This document shows, in pieces, positions 1 through 11,586 of a DNA stretch of 64,000 nucleotides. The stretch spans positions 91,141,835 to 91,205,834 of the forward strand of contig NC_089221.1 in assembly GCF_963924675.1 (NCBI RefSeq). The letters are read 5' to 3'. The notes under the pieces are model-generated. The model saw only the letters and a program-made list of their open reading frames with translations, made no database searches and had not been told where the DNA came from. The position numbers were made by a program, and so were the translations under genes. Each line of letters begins with the position of its first letter. The first letter of the stretch is position 1. The DNA is from Phocoena phocoena. Taxonomy: Eukaryota; Chordata; Mammalia; Artiodactyla; Phocoenidae.

Positions 1-1101
1 TTACTTTTACCAAGAATCTGGGGGTCATGGCTGCGGAAGAGCGTGTAGTTACTTTGCAGCAATTAGCAATGCCAAATTCAACATTAAGTATCTCCATTCC
101 TGGGAAGCTCTTCAGCCATCTCTTTTTCAGGAAATTTCCATGGGTCTTTTAGCCAAATCCCTAGCTTTATACCATTGTCTTCCTCTGCTCATGTTTTCTC
201 TTTCTCATTATCCATTGTAAACAAACTATTTATCTTATTATTCAGTACAATGGGGGCAGCTTCCTACCATTATTCAGATTTTTGTTGGACTCCCATAGGT
301 GAATTCTGTCACCTTTGTTTTAGAATTTGCCGAATTCGAGAATGCTCTGTCTCTCCGGGAAGTACTCTAATTTTTAAAAATTGAAGCGCAATGAAAATTT
401 CAGAATGTCAAGAGGTTAAGACCAGTGAAAGGAAACTATATATATTTTGTTCTCTGTCCACTTCAATATCTATAGAATATACAGATATTCTTTGCAGTAT
501 TTTCAACACTCTGCCTAAAGAAGGAAGTCCTGGGCCATGGGAATGGCTGCTCCTTAATGATTAGGGACACCCCAAAGGGAGAGAAGGCCTTCCTAGGGTA
601 GAATTCTTGAACTGACAATGTACGGCTTTTATAATTTCCTTTTGCCTTGTGAACACATAGGAACAAGGAATTGCCTAATAACCTCCTGGAGCCATGCATA
701 TGAAAACGAAAAATCAGAATTCCTACATTAAATGATTTTAATTAAATGATAATTAACTATCACTTATTTCTCCAGGGTGTAAGTTTGAAAATGTATCTAA
801 GGACATTTAGTCTACCTTGCTTTAAGCATAATTAATTAATCTTCTCTCTTCTCAAAAGAACAAAAAATATTTGTTGATTTACATGGCTATACCAAGGGGT
901 GCAAAACAGGGGATTGTCTGAGCATCTACTATAATAGGGTAAGAAAACTATGGCTATGGACAAGCTGCCTGTTTTTGTAAATGAACTTTTAATGGAATGC
1001 AGTCAGGTCCATTCATTTAGATATTGCCTATTGCTGCTTCTATGCAACGACAGCAGAGTTGAGTAGTTGCAACAGAGATCCTATTGCCAGGCCCTCAAGA
1101 T
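1..1101. other. Unique sequence, no gene recognised
   Basis: AT-rich DNA left of the first L1. The open frames are short, overlap on both strands and show no recognisable domain. I saw no repeat family here. Confidence 0.5.
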
Positions 1102-1249
1102 AAGAATAAACACTATCTGATTGATTGGTTCAAGATGGCAGAGAAGAAGGACTTGCGTTCACTCCCTCTTATGAAAGTGCCGGAATCACAACTAACTCCT
1201 GAACAATCATAGACAGGAAAACACTGGAACTTACCAAAAAAGATAACTT

Positions 1250-1448
1250 GGGCTTCCCTGGTGGCGCAGTGGTTGGGAGTCCAACCTGCCGATGCAGGGG
1301 ATGCGTATTCGTGCCCCGGTCCGGGAGGATCCCGCATGCCACAGGGTGGCTGGGCCCATGAGCCATGGCCACTGAGCCTGCGCATCCGGAGCCTGTGCTC
1401 CTCAACGGGAGAGGCCCGCATATCACAAAAAAAAAAAAAAAAAAAAAA
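1250..1448 (+). mobile_element. CHR-2 type SINE (cetacean form) in the L1 A 5'UTR
   Basis: The head gggcttccctggtggcgcag is the tRNA-Glu-derived CHR start, and the body and A-tail (about 18 A) follow. The TSD aaaaaagata lies at 1236-1245 and 1443-1452. Compared with sister copies it lacks about 18 bases before the tail, between two copies of gagaggcc. It is younger than the L1 it interrupts. Confidence 0.93.
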
Positions 1449-2213
1449 GATACCTCACATCCAAAGACAAAGGAGAAGCCACAATGAGACAGTAGGAGGG
1501 GCGCAAACACAATAAAAGCAAATCTCATAACCGCTGGGTGGGTGACTCACAAACTGGAGAAAAATTTTACCACAGAAGTCCACACACTGGACTGAAGGTT
1601 CTGGGCTCCATGTAAGGCTTCACAACCTGAGGGTCTGGCAAAGAGAGGAGTAGTCCCAGAGAATCAGACTTTGAAGGCTAGCAGGATTTGGTTGCAGGAC
1701 TTCGATGGGACTGGGAGAAACAGAGACTCCACTCTTGGAGGGCACACACAAAGTATCGTGCACATCAGGACCCAGGAGAAGGAGCAGTGACCCTATAGGA
1801 GACTGAAAAAGACCTACCTGTTAGTGTGGGAGGATCTCCTGCAGAGCTGGGGGGCAACTGCGGGGACAAGGACAGCAGAAATTCTGGGATGTACTCCTTT
1901 GCATGAGTCCTCCCAGAGTCCACCACTAGCACCACCAAAGAGCCTGTAGGCACCAGTGCTAAGTCGCCTCAGGCCAAACAACCAGCAGGGAGGGAACTCA
2001 GCCCGATCTATCAGCAGACAAGCAGATTAAAGATTTACTGAGCTCTGCCCACCAGAGCAACACCCAGCTCTGCCCAGCAACAGTCCCTCCCATCAAAACT
2101 TGCACAAGTCTCTTAGAAAGCCTCATCCACCAGAGGGCAGACAGCAGAAGCAAGAAGAACTTCAATTCTGAAGCCTGTGAAATGAAAGCCACATTCACAG
2201 AAAGATAGACAAA

Positions 2214-3113
2214 ATGAAAAGGCAGAGTACTATGTACCAGATGAAGGAATAAGATAAAATCACAGAAAAGCAACTTAATGAACTGGAGATAGGCAACCTT
2301 CCAGAAAAAAAAATCAGAATAATGATAGTGAAGATGATCCAGGACCTTGGAAAAAGAATGGAGGCAAAGATCAAGAAGATGCAAGAAATGTTTAACAAAC
2401 ACCTAGAAGAATTAAACAACGGACAAACAGAGATGAACAATACAATAACTGAAATGAAAAATACACTAGAGCGAATCAATAGCAGAATAACTGAGGCAGA
2501 AGAACAGATATGTAATGTGGAAGACAGAATGGTGGAATTCACTGCTGTGGAACAGAATAAAGAAAAAAGAATGAAAAGAAAAGAAGACAGCCTAAGAGAC
2601 CTCTGGGACAAAATTAAATGCAACAACATTCGCATTATAGGGGCTCAGAAGGAGAAGAGGGAGAAAGGACCCGAGAAAACATTTGAAGAGATTATAGTCG
2701 AAAACTTCCTTAACATGGGAAAGGAAACAGCCACCCAAGTCCAGGAAGCAGAGAGTTCAGGCAGGATAAACCCAAAGAGAAACATGCCAAGACACATAGT
2801 AATCAAGCTGACAAACATTAAAGACAAGGAAAAATTATTAAAAGCAACAAGGGAAAAATGACAAATAACATACACAGGAACTCTCATAAGGTTAACAGCT
2901 GATTTCTCAGCAGAAACTCTACAAGCCAGATGGAAGTGGCACTATATATTAAAAGTGATGAAAGGGAAGAACCTACAGCTAAGATTACTCTACCTGGCAA
3001 GGATCTCATTCAGATTTGACAGAGAAATCAAAAGCTTTACAGACAAGCAAAAGCTAAGAGAATTCAGCACCACCAAACCAGCTCTACAAGGAATGCTAAA
3101 GGAACTTCTCTAA
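2214..3113 (+). pseudogene. L1 A ORF1 (RNA-binding protein ORF1p), two stops
   Basis: ORF1p is the trimeric RNA-binding chaperone of the L1 ribonucleoprotein. The frame from ATG 2214 to TAA 3111-3113 is 900 bases, about 299 codons, so there is no net frameshift. The N-terminal half is a lysine/glutamate-rich coiled coil (for example KMIQDLGKRMEAKIKKMQEM from about 2331). The RRM-like and C-terminal domains follow (LRDLWDKIKCNNIRIIG, then IKSFTDKQKLREFSTTKPAL near the end). Two in-frame stops break it: TAA at codon 13 (2250-2252) and TGA at codon 216 (2859-2861). The TGA sits where CGA (Arg) is expected, as from CpG decay. The only sizeable open piece starts at the internal ATG at 2322. Confidence 0.9.
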
Positions 3114-3171
3114 GAGGGAAACACAAGAGGAGAAAAGGACCTACAATAACAAACCCAAAACAATTAAGAAA

Positions 3172-6100
3172 ATGGTAATAGGAACATACATATCGATAAT
3201 TACATTAAATGTGAATGGATTAAATGTTCCAACCAAAAGACACAGGCTCACTGAATGGATACAAAAACAAGACCCATGTATATGCTGTCTACAAGAGACC
3301 CATATCAGACCTAGGGACACATACAAACTGAAAGTGAGGGAATGGAAGAAGATATTCCATGAAAATGGAAATCAAAAAAAAGCTGGAGTAGCAATACTCA
3401 TATCAGATAAAATAGACTTTAAAATAAAGAATGTTACAAGAGACAAGGAAGGACACTACATAATGATCAGGCATCAATCCAAGAAAATAATATTACTATA
3501 AATATATATGCACCCAACATAGGAGCACCTCATACATAAGGCAAATGCTAACAGCTATAAAAGAGGAAATCGACAGTAACACAATAATAGTGGGGGAATT
3601 TAACACCTCACTTACACCAATGGACAGATTATCCCAACAGAAAATTAATAAGGAAACACAACCTTTAAATGACACAATACACCAGACAGATCAAATTGAT
3701 ATTTATAGGACATTCCTTCTGAAATGAGCAGATTACACTTTCTTCTCAAGTGCACACACAAGGAAAATTCTCCAGGATAGATCACATCTTGGGTAACAAA
3801 TCAAGCCTGGGTACATTTAAGAAAATTGAAATCATATCAAGATCTTTTCTGACCACAACGCTATGAGATTAGAAATCAATTACAGGGAAAATAAAACATA
3901 AAAATCACAAACACATGTAAGTTACACAATACGTTACTAAATAACCAACAGATCACTGAAGAATTCAAAGAGGAAATCAAAAAATATCTAGAGACATATG
4001 ACAGTGAAAACACGAAGTGCCAAAACCTATGGGACACAGCAAATGCAGTTCTAAGAGGGAAGTTTATGGCAATACAATCCTACCTCAAGAAACAAGAAAC
4101 ATCTCAAACACTCTAACCTTACACCTAAAGGAACTAGAGAAAGAGGAACAAACAAAACCCAGAGTTAGTAGAAGGAAAGAAATCATAAAGATCAGAGCAG
4201 AAATAAATGAAATAGAAACAAAGAAAACAATAGCAAAGATCAATAAAACTAAAAGCTGGTTCTTTGAGAAGATAAACAAAATTGATAAACCTTTAGCCAG
4301 ACTCATCAAGAAAAAGAGGGAGAGGACTCAAATCAATAATATTAGAAATGAAAAAGGAGAAGTTACAATGGACACTGCAGAAATATAAAACATCACAAGA
4401 GACTACTACAAGCAACTCTATGCCAATAAAATGGACAACCTGGAAGAAATGGACAAATTCTTAGAAAGTTATAACCTTCCAAGACTGAACCAGGAAAAAA
4501 AAGAAAATAAGAACAGACCAATCACAAGTAATGAAATTGAAACTGTGATTAAAAGTCTTCTAGCAAACAAAAGTCCAGGACCAGACATCTTTACAGGTGA
4601 ATTCTACCAAACATTTAGAGAAGAGGTAACACCCACCCTTCTCAAACTCTTCCACAAAATTTCAGAGGAAGGAACACTCCCAAACTCATTCTACAGGGCC
4701 ACCATCACCGTGATACCAATACCAGACAAAGATACTACAAAAAAAGAAATTACGGACCACTATCACTGATGAATATAGATGCAAAAATCCTCAACAAAAT
4801 ACTAGCAAACAAATCTAACAACACACTAAAAGGATCATACACAATGATCAAGTGAGATTTATCCCAGGGATGCAAAGATTCTTCAATATATGCAAATCAA
4901 TCAATGTGATACACCATATTAACAAATTGAAGAATAAACACCATATGCTCGACTCAAGAGATGCAGAAAAAGCTTATGACAAAATTCAACCCCCATTTAT
5001 GATCAAAACTCTCCAAAAAGTGGGCATAGACAGAACCTACCTCAACATAATAAAGGCCATATATGAAAAAACCACAGCAAACATCATTCTTAATGGTGAA
5101 AAACGGAAAGGATTTCCTCTAAGTTCAGGAACAAGACAAGGATGTCCACTCTCACCATTATTATTCAACACAGTTTTGGAAGTCCTAGCCACAGCAAACA
5201 GAGAGAAAAAGAAATAAAAGAATACAAATTGGAAAAGAAGAAATAAAACTGTCACTGTTTGCAGGTGACATGATACTATACATACATAATCCTAAAGATG
5301 CCACCAGAAAACTACTAGAGCTAGTCAATGAATTTGGTAAAGTTGCATGATACAAAATGAATGCACAGAAATCTCTTTCATTCCTATACACTAACAATGG
5401 AAAATCAGAAAGAGAAATTAAGGAAACAATCCCATTTACCATTGCAACAGAAAGAATAAAATACCTAGGAATAAACCTACATAAGGAGGTAAAAGACTTT
5501 TACTCAAAAAACTATAAGACACTGATGAAAGTAATCAAAGATGACACAAACAGATGGAGAGATATACCATGTTCTTGGAATGGAAGAATCAATATTGTGA
5601 AAATGACTGTACTATCCAAAGCAATCTACAGATTCAGTGCAATCCCTATTAAATTACCAATAGCATTTTTTACAGAACTAGAACAAAAAATCTTAAAACT
5701 TGCATGGAGACACAGAAGACCCCAAATAGCCAACACAATCTTGAGGGAAAAAAACGGAGCTGGAGGAGTCAGGCTCCCTCACTTCAGACAGCTACAAAAC
5801 TACAGTAATCAAGACAATATGGTACTGGCGCAAAAACAGAAATATAGATCAATGGAACAGGTTAGAAAGCCCACAGATAAACCCTTGCACCTATGTTCCA
5901 CTAATTTATGACAAAGGAGGCAGGATATACAATGGAGAAAAGACAATCTCTTCAATAAGTGGTGCTGGGAAAACTGGACAGCTACATGTAAAAGAATGAA
6001 ATTAGAACACTCCCTAACACCATACACAAAAATAAACTCAAAAATGGATTAAAGACCTAAATGTAAGACCAGGCACTATAAAGCTCTTAGAGGTAAACAT

Positions 6101-7034
6101 AGGAAGAACACTCTTCGACATAAATTACAGCAAGATCTTTTTTGACCCATCTCCTAGAGTAATTGAAATAAAAACAAAAATTAACAAATGGGACCTAATG
6201 AAACCTAAAAGCTTTCCCACAGCAAAGGAAACTATAAACAAGATGAAAAGACAACCCTCAGAATGGGAGAAAGTATTTGCAAACGAATCAATGGACAAAG
6301 GATTATTAATCTCCAAAATATATAAACAGCTCATGCAGCTCCATATTAAAAAAAACACCCAATCAAAATCAGGCAGAAGACCTAAATAGACATTTCTCCA
6401 AAGACGACATACAGATGGCTAAGAGGCATATATGAAATGCTGCTCCACATCACTAATTATTAGAGAAATGCAAATCAAAACTACAATGAGGTATCACCTC
6501 ACATCTGTTAGAATGGCCATCATCAAAAAATCTAGAAATAGTAAATGCTGGAGAGGGTGTGGAGAAAAGGGAACCCTCTTACACTGTTGGTGGGAATATA
6601 AGTTGATACATCCACTGTGGAGAACAGTATAGAGGTTCCTTCAAAAACTAAGAATAGAATTACCATATGACCCAGCAGTCCCACTACTGGGCCTATACCC
6701 AGAGAAAACCATAATTCAAGAAGTCACATGCACCCCAATGTTCATTGCAGCACTATTAATAATAGCCAGGTCGTGGAAGCAACCTAAATGCCCATCAACA
6801 GATGAATGGATAAAGAAGATGTGGTACATATATACAATGGAATATTACTCAGCCATAAAGAGGAACAAAATTGTGTCATTTGTAGAGATGTGGATGGACC
6901 TAGAGACTGTCACACAGAGTGAAGTAAGTCAGAAAGAGAAAAACAAATATTGTATATTAATGCATATATGTGGAGTCTGGAAAAGTGGTACAGATGAACC
7001 AGTTTGCAAGGCAGAAATAGAGACACAGATGTAG
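3172..7034 (+). pseudogene. L1 A ORF2 (endonuclease/reverse transcriptase), frameshifted
   Basis: ORF2p nicks target DNA and copies L1 RNA into it. The start at ATG 3172 gives the apurinic-type endonuclease N-terminus (ITLNVNGLN, then LQETH). The reverse transcriptase lies in the middle ([13 protein letters not shown] near 5130-5170), and the C-terminal region ends near 7034. The reading passes through all three frames (pieces at 3172-3501, 3545-3727, 4017-4769, 4852-5217, 5357-5911, 6198-7034), so several indels have accumulated. The catalytic FADD box is FAGD (about 5263-5274), which by itself should kill polymerase activity. The homologous frame in the copy at 46438 stops just after HIYGI. 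Here that stop has become TGG and the frame runs on about 20 codons. Confidence 0.9.
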
Positions 7035-7204
7035 AGAACAAACGTGGACTCCAAGAGGGGAAAGCGGGGGAGGGGAGAGAGGTAGGATGAATTGGGAGAT
7101 TGGGATTGACATATATACATTAATATGCATAAAATAGATAATAAGAACCTGCTGTATAAAAATAAATAAATAAAAATTTTAAAAAAGAATATTTACTATC
7201 TGAT

Positions 7205-7717
7205 CCGTTAACAATAAGGTTGCCGACCTCTACTATTCAATAATCTTCTTTGTTGTATAAATCACTTATGAGGATATTTTTCCCAAAGATAGTTCTTACC
7301 CTAAGCTGTCACCAGCTTTTAAAATAAAAATTTTGTTTTGTTTCACATAGATACAGAACATACAAACTTGTGTCAAATAGCACTCTCAATTCTCTCTTGG
7401 TTGCCCTGCTATTTAGAACATGAGGTAAGGTCCAACAGAGCTGGAAAGTAATAAACAATGTATATAAATGTATAAATAAAATAAGGTACTATATGGCTTA
7501 TCCACTTTTCAGAGAAATTAGAAGAAAAATATTTAATCAGAGATACTGTCTGTGACAAATCTATGACATATAAACATGCCTTAATGTGAGATGACAAAAA
7601 GTCATGCCAGTGAATACTCTTATTAAGATATTTCTCCCAAAGTTAAGGCTAGTTTCATTGTCAGGGTTTAAATTGTTAGGACATGTTAAGAATGATCAGG
7701 TTTTTGCAAGGAAATAT
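7205..7717. other. Unique sequence between two L1 elements
   Basis: No gene or repeat recognised. The left edge is the right-hand TSD of L1 A, and the right edge is the TSD of the next L1 fragment. Confidence 0.5.
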
Positions 7718-7728
7718 AATCACATTCA

Positions 7729-8993
7729 GACCTAATTAGACTTAAAAGCTTTTGCACAGCCAAAGAAACCATCAACAAAATGAAAAGACCAATAAAGTGT
7801 CAATATCCAAAATATATATACAACTCATACAACTCAACATCAAAAAAACCCCAAACAACCCAATTAAAAAATGGGCAGAAGAACTGAATAGACATTTTTC
7901 CAAAGAAGATGTACAGATGGCCAACAGGCACATGAAAAGATGCTCAACATCACTCTTCATCAGGAAAATGCAAATTAAAACCACAATGAGATATCACCTC
8001 ATACATGTCAGAATGGCTATCATCAAAAAGAACACAAATAACAAATGTTGGGGAGGATGTGGAAAAAAGGGACCCTCATACACTGTTGGTGGGAATGTCA
8101 ATCAGTGTAGCCACTGTGGAAAACAATATGGCGGTTTCTTAAAAATCTAAAAATAGAACTACCATATGACCCAGCAATTCCACTCCTGGGTATATATCTG
8201 AAGAAAATGAAAACACTAATTCAAAAAGATACATGAACCCCAATGTTCATAGCAGCATTACTGACAATTGCCAAGATATGGAAACAACCTAAGTATCCCT
8301 CAACAGATGAATGGATGAAGAAGATGTGGTATATATATATACAATGGAATATTACTCAGCCATAAAAAAGAATGAAAATTGGCCATTTCCAACAGCATGG
8401 ATGGAGTTGGAGGATATTATGCCAAGTGAAATAAGTCAGACAGAGAAAGACAAATACTATATGATATCACTTATATGTGGAATCTAAAAAATAGAACAAA
8501 CTAGTGAATATAACAAAAAGGAAACAGTCACAGATATAGAGAACAAACTAGAGGTTACCAGTGGGGAGAGGGGAGGGGGCAGGGGCAAGATAGAGTAGGG
8601 GATTAAGAGGTACAAAAGTAGGGGCTTCCCTGGTGGCGCAGTGGTTGAAAGTCCGCCCGCCGATGCAGGGACACAGGTTCGTGCCCCGGTCCGGGAAGAT
8701 CCCACATGCCGCGGAGCAGCTGGGCCCGTGAGCCATGGCCACTGAGCCTGTGCTCCGCAATGGGAGAGGCCACTACAGTGAGAGGTACGCGTACAAAAAA
8801 AAAGAGGTACAAACTATTGGGTATAAAATCAGCTACAAGGATATACTGTACAACAGAGGGAATATAGCCAATATTTTATAATCACTATAAATGAGTATAA
8901 TGTTTTAAAAATTGTGAATCACTATGTTGTTCACCTGTAATTTATATAATATTGTATAACTATATCTCAATTTTTAAAAAGTTAAAAAAAAAG
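7729..8993 (+). mobile_element. 5'-truncated older L1 (3' end of ORF2 plus 3'UTR)
   Basis: The segment matches the last part of L1 A ORF2 (the AKETIN... region, the [12 protein letters not shown] motif, the TMEYYSA region), followed by a different 3'UTR and an A-rich end. The TSD aatcacattca is at 7718-7728 and 8994-9004. The reading frame is broken. A SINE sits inside the 3'UTR. Confidence 0.85.
8621..8801 (+). mobile_element. CHR-2 type SINE nested in the L1 3'UTR
   Basis: The head ggggcttccctggtggcgca and the body match the other cetacean CHR-2 copies, ending in a run of A. The TSD aagaggtacaaa is perfect, at 8605-8616 and 8802-8813. The copy lacks about 15 bases between two copies of gagcctg. 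Confidence 0.93.
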
Positions 8994-9189
8994 AATCACA
9001 TTCATGCATTCAGGCAGCAGGGTTTCTCTCCCTTCAATGTTCATATGAATAACGTGGGGAACGTCTCACAATGCAGATTCTGACTCAGTAGTCTGAGGTG
9101 GGACTTGCGATTGTGCACCCCTAACATGCTCACCTCTGGACCACACTTTGAGTTGCCAAGCTCTATTACTTAGTCTTTTCTCTACTTTC

Positions 9190-9772
9190 CTGTGGTAACC
9201 AGTCTCTAAGATGGCTCCCAATCATCCCTACCTGCAGAATCCACCTTCTTTTGTCATCCTCTCTCACACTGTGCCAGGGTGGATCTGTATGAGTTTATGC
9301 ATGGTATGTCACTTCCAAGATTAGTTTATAAAAGACTTCCATCGTAGGTGTATGTTTTCTCTCTTTCTCCCTCTCTCTCCCTCTTCCTCTCCCTCTCTCT
9401 CATTCCACCCAGGGAAAGCCAACTGCCATGCTATAAGGCAACAGAGTTGAAAGGACCATATACTGAGAAGCTGCGTTATCTGACCAGCAGCTACTGAGGA
9501 CCCAAGGCCTACTAACGACTACCTGAGTGAATTTAGAACCAGATCCTTCAATTACGGCTAAACACTGACATCCATGCAACCCTGTCTGAGAGCTTGACTG
9601 CAAATTCATAAGAGACCCTGAACCGGTACCACCCAGGTAAGCCACTTTCTGATTTCCGACCCTCAGAAACTATGTGAGATAATACATGGTTGTGGTTTTT
9701 TCCAGCTGCTAAGTTTTGTGATAACTTGTTACACAGCAATAGGTAACTAATACCTTTAGTTAATGATTTTAC
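9190..9772 (+). mobile_element. MLT1-type MaLR LTR (class III LTR retrotransposon)
   Basis: The start (aagatggctcccaatcatccc), the middle (ggaaagccaactgccatg, then gagaccctgaaccggtacca) and the end (cagcaataggtaactaatac) follow the MLT1 layout. A pyrimidine-rich CT stretch at about 9357-9403 expands the middle. No internal region is present, so this is a solitary LTR. Confidence 0.75.
9357..9403. repeat. CT-rich low-complexity tract
   Basis: About 47 bases of almost pure pyrimidine (ctctctttctccctctctct and similar) lie inside the MLT1 LTR. Confidence 0.85.
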
Positions 9773-9889
9773 AGTATCTTTTTAGAGAGTCTGCACTGAT
9801 CAAGAAAGGGTAAAATGCAGTTATTTATGGCTAATCAAAAAGAAAAAACTAATACCTTATAACTAGAGTGTCTTTTCACATTAATCACC

Positions 9890-10090
9890 ATGCTTTAGTC
9901 TCACACTCATTACAGGTAGAGATGGCAGGATCATCAGTCCCCCTTTACAGGTTTGGAATCTGGTAGGTCCAGAGAAGCTTGATGTTTGTCCAATATCATA
10001 TAGCAAGTCAGACAAATCTGAACTGGACCTCCACCTTTCATATTTCTCCTCCCAGAATTCTTGTCATTAGAATCCCCTACCTCTGCTTAC
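9890..10090 (-). mobile_element. MIR SINE, degenerate
   Basis: The reverse complement carries the MIR core pattern. On the + strand: ccctttacaggtttggaatc, then a stretch like 'agagaagcttgatgtttgtccaa', then gtcagacaaatctgaactgg. It is old and has no TSD that I can see. Confidence 0.55.
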
Positions 10091-10099
10091 CATTTCTAT

Positions 10100-10361
10100 C
10101 CAACTGTTGGTTGGTGGTCAACTAAATAAGGAAGGTGGGAAACATTTAAGGGTTTAGCTCTAGGTTGTAATACCCAATATAAGAGTGGGAGTTGTAATGA
10201 GAGCTACCACCTGTTACATGACCTGTGCCATTATTATTTTATCAGATACTTTATTGAACCAGATAAACTGTCATATTATGTATACCCCAGGACCTAACTG
10301 GCAGATCTCCCACCAGCTCTTTATGTATCAGTGACTTGATAAAAACTGCGTTTAATTCTTT
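10100..10361. other. Unique sequence
   Basis: No gene or repeat recognised between the MIR and the L1 3'UTR fragment. Confidence 0.4.
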
Positions 10362-10770
10362 TTTCCACCTTTCTTGAGATATAATTTACATACCACACTG
10401 TATAAGTTTAAGGTGTACAGCATAATGATTTTACTTACATATATTGTGAAATTACCACAATAAGTTTAGTTAACATCTGTCATCTCATATAGATGCAAAA
10501 AAATAAAAGAAAAAGAAAATACTGTTTTTTCCTTGTGATAAAAACTCATGGATCTACTCTCTTAACTTTCAAGTATACCCTACAGCAGTGTTACCTATAG
10601 TCATCAAGTTGTACATTACATCCCTAGTACTTGTTTATCTTACAAACTGGAAGGTTGCATTTTTTACCACCTTCATCCAGTTGCCCCCTTCCTCAAATCC
10701 CCACCTCTGGTAACCACATATCTGATCTGTTCTGTGAGTTTGGGGCTTTTTAAAGATTCCACATACAAGC
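10362..10770 (-). mobile_element. Old L1M 3'UTR fragment, antisense
   Basis: The + strand reads cttgagatataatttacata, then ttaaggtgtacagcataatg, then tttatcttacaaactggaag. This is the familiar antisense 3'UTR of mammalian L1M elements. There is no coding content. Confidence 0.75.
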
Positions 10771-10789
10771 GAGTTCACAGGGTGTTTAA

Positions 10790-11210
10790 TTTTATTGCAT
10801 GTTAATAAAAGCACTTAGGAGTGAGGTGGGGTTATGTCTCCACAGTTTCTTCAGTGTTTTGAAAGGATCACTTAGGGTTTACAAAATTTTGAGTTTGGAG
10901 ATCATGTAGAAGAAATTAATAAGCAGTTGAAAAAGCTTATAAACAACCAAGATGTCCTGGCTTCCACATTCAGGAATACACCTGATCTACTGGAGGATGA
11001 GTTAGTATTTGGTTATCTGGGATCTATGGTGATTTGTGATTCACTAAAATATTTCTGCATGACGTTAGTTTTAGTCATGTCTTTAGATGTTTGGGGAAAA
11101 ATAAGCATGAACTTTATCATGATATTAAGGCATTTTATGATTTGGGAAAAATATTTGGGAGGACAAAATTATTCTTCTTGAGCTAAGAAAGTACTAAAAT
11201 AGTCATCTTG
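10790..11210. other. Unique sequence left of the RPS21 retrocopy
   Basis: An 84-codon open frame at 10927-11181 has no recognisable domain and no support as a gene. No repeat recognised. Confidence 0.4.
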
Positions 11211-11224
11211 AAACAAGTATTCTT

Positions 11225-11586
11225 TTTTTGTTTTGTTTTGTGGGTTTTCACTATTTATTTATGACATATACTCCACATCTGTGATCCTCTCCAGTCGGAA
11301 GTTCTTTGAGACGATGCCGTCGGTCTTGGCCAGTCGGAGAATGGAATCATCTGACTCACCCATCCTGTGAATGGCCCCGCAGATAGCATAGGTTTTAAAC
11401 TCACCGTTGAACGTGGCTGTCACCGTGTCAGCCTCGGCCACGTTCATCTGGATGGCGTGGCAGTGATGATGCGGTAGCTGGACGAGCATTTCCGCGGCAT
11501 GCACAGGTCCATGAACTCGCTGGTGTCGTTCCGCATGTTGAGGGTGCGTCTGGTGGCACCACGATGAGTGCTCGTGCAGAAAGGCA
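11225..11586 (-). pseudogene. RPS21: Processed pseudogene of ribosomal protein S21
   Basis: RPS21 is a small protein of the 40S ribosomal subunit. On the - strand the start [11 protein letters not shown] corresponds to ATG 11536-11534. After a short deletion that shifts frame, the reading continues as [40 protein letters not shown] and [14 protein letters not shown]. This covers nearly the whole normal protein of about 83 residues. The normal stop after SKNF is now CGA (11297-11295), so the frame runs through old 3'UTR to TAA at 11261-11259. No introns are present. A poly(A)-addition signal and a decayed tail appear as T-rich DNA at 11222-11260. An imperfect 14-base TSD (aaacaa[g/c]tattctt) is at 11211-11224 and 11587-11600. 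This is an L1-mediated retrocopy, not a working gene. Confidence 0.94.

Larger units (their letters stand above)
1122..7184 (+). mobile_element. Full-length LINE-1 'A', cetartiodactyl type, inactive
   Basis: The element has a complete 5' end (gattggttcaagatggc), a 5'UTR of about 0.9 kb without its nested SINE, ORF1, a short inter-ORF spacer, ORF2, a 3'UTR and an A-rich tail. It is flanked by an imperfect 20-base target-site duplication at 1102-1121 and 7185-7204 (aagaata...actatctgat, differing in three bases). This is the hallmark of target-primed reverse transcription. A CHR-2 SINE lies in the 5'UTR. ORF1 keeps its frame but has two stops, and ORF2 has several frameshifts, so the copy cannot move. 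Its 3'UTR differs from that of L1 'B' and of the copy at 46438. Confidence 0.93.

Noticed and set aside
1250..1330. tRNA-like heads of the CHR SINEs as tRNA genes
   Set aside because: These regions derive from tRNA-Glu and keep a B-box-like ggttcgtgcc in several copies. They lack a proper acceptor stem and are part of SINEs with TSDs.
3172..3501. Intact L1 endonuclease frame as evidence of an active L1
   Set aside because: ORF2 shifts frame several times downstream, and ORF1 has two stops.
11259..11504. RPS21-like frame as a functional ribosomal protein gene
   Set aside because: There are no introns, the N-terminus is frameshifted and the stop is lost, and a TSD and tail mark it as a retrocopy.
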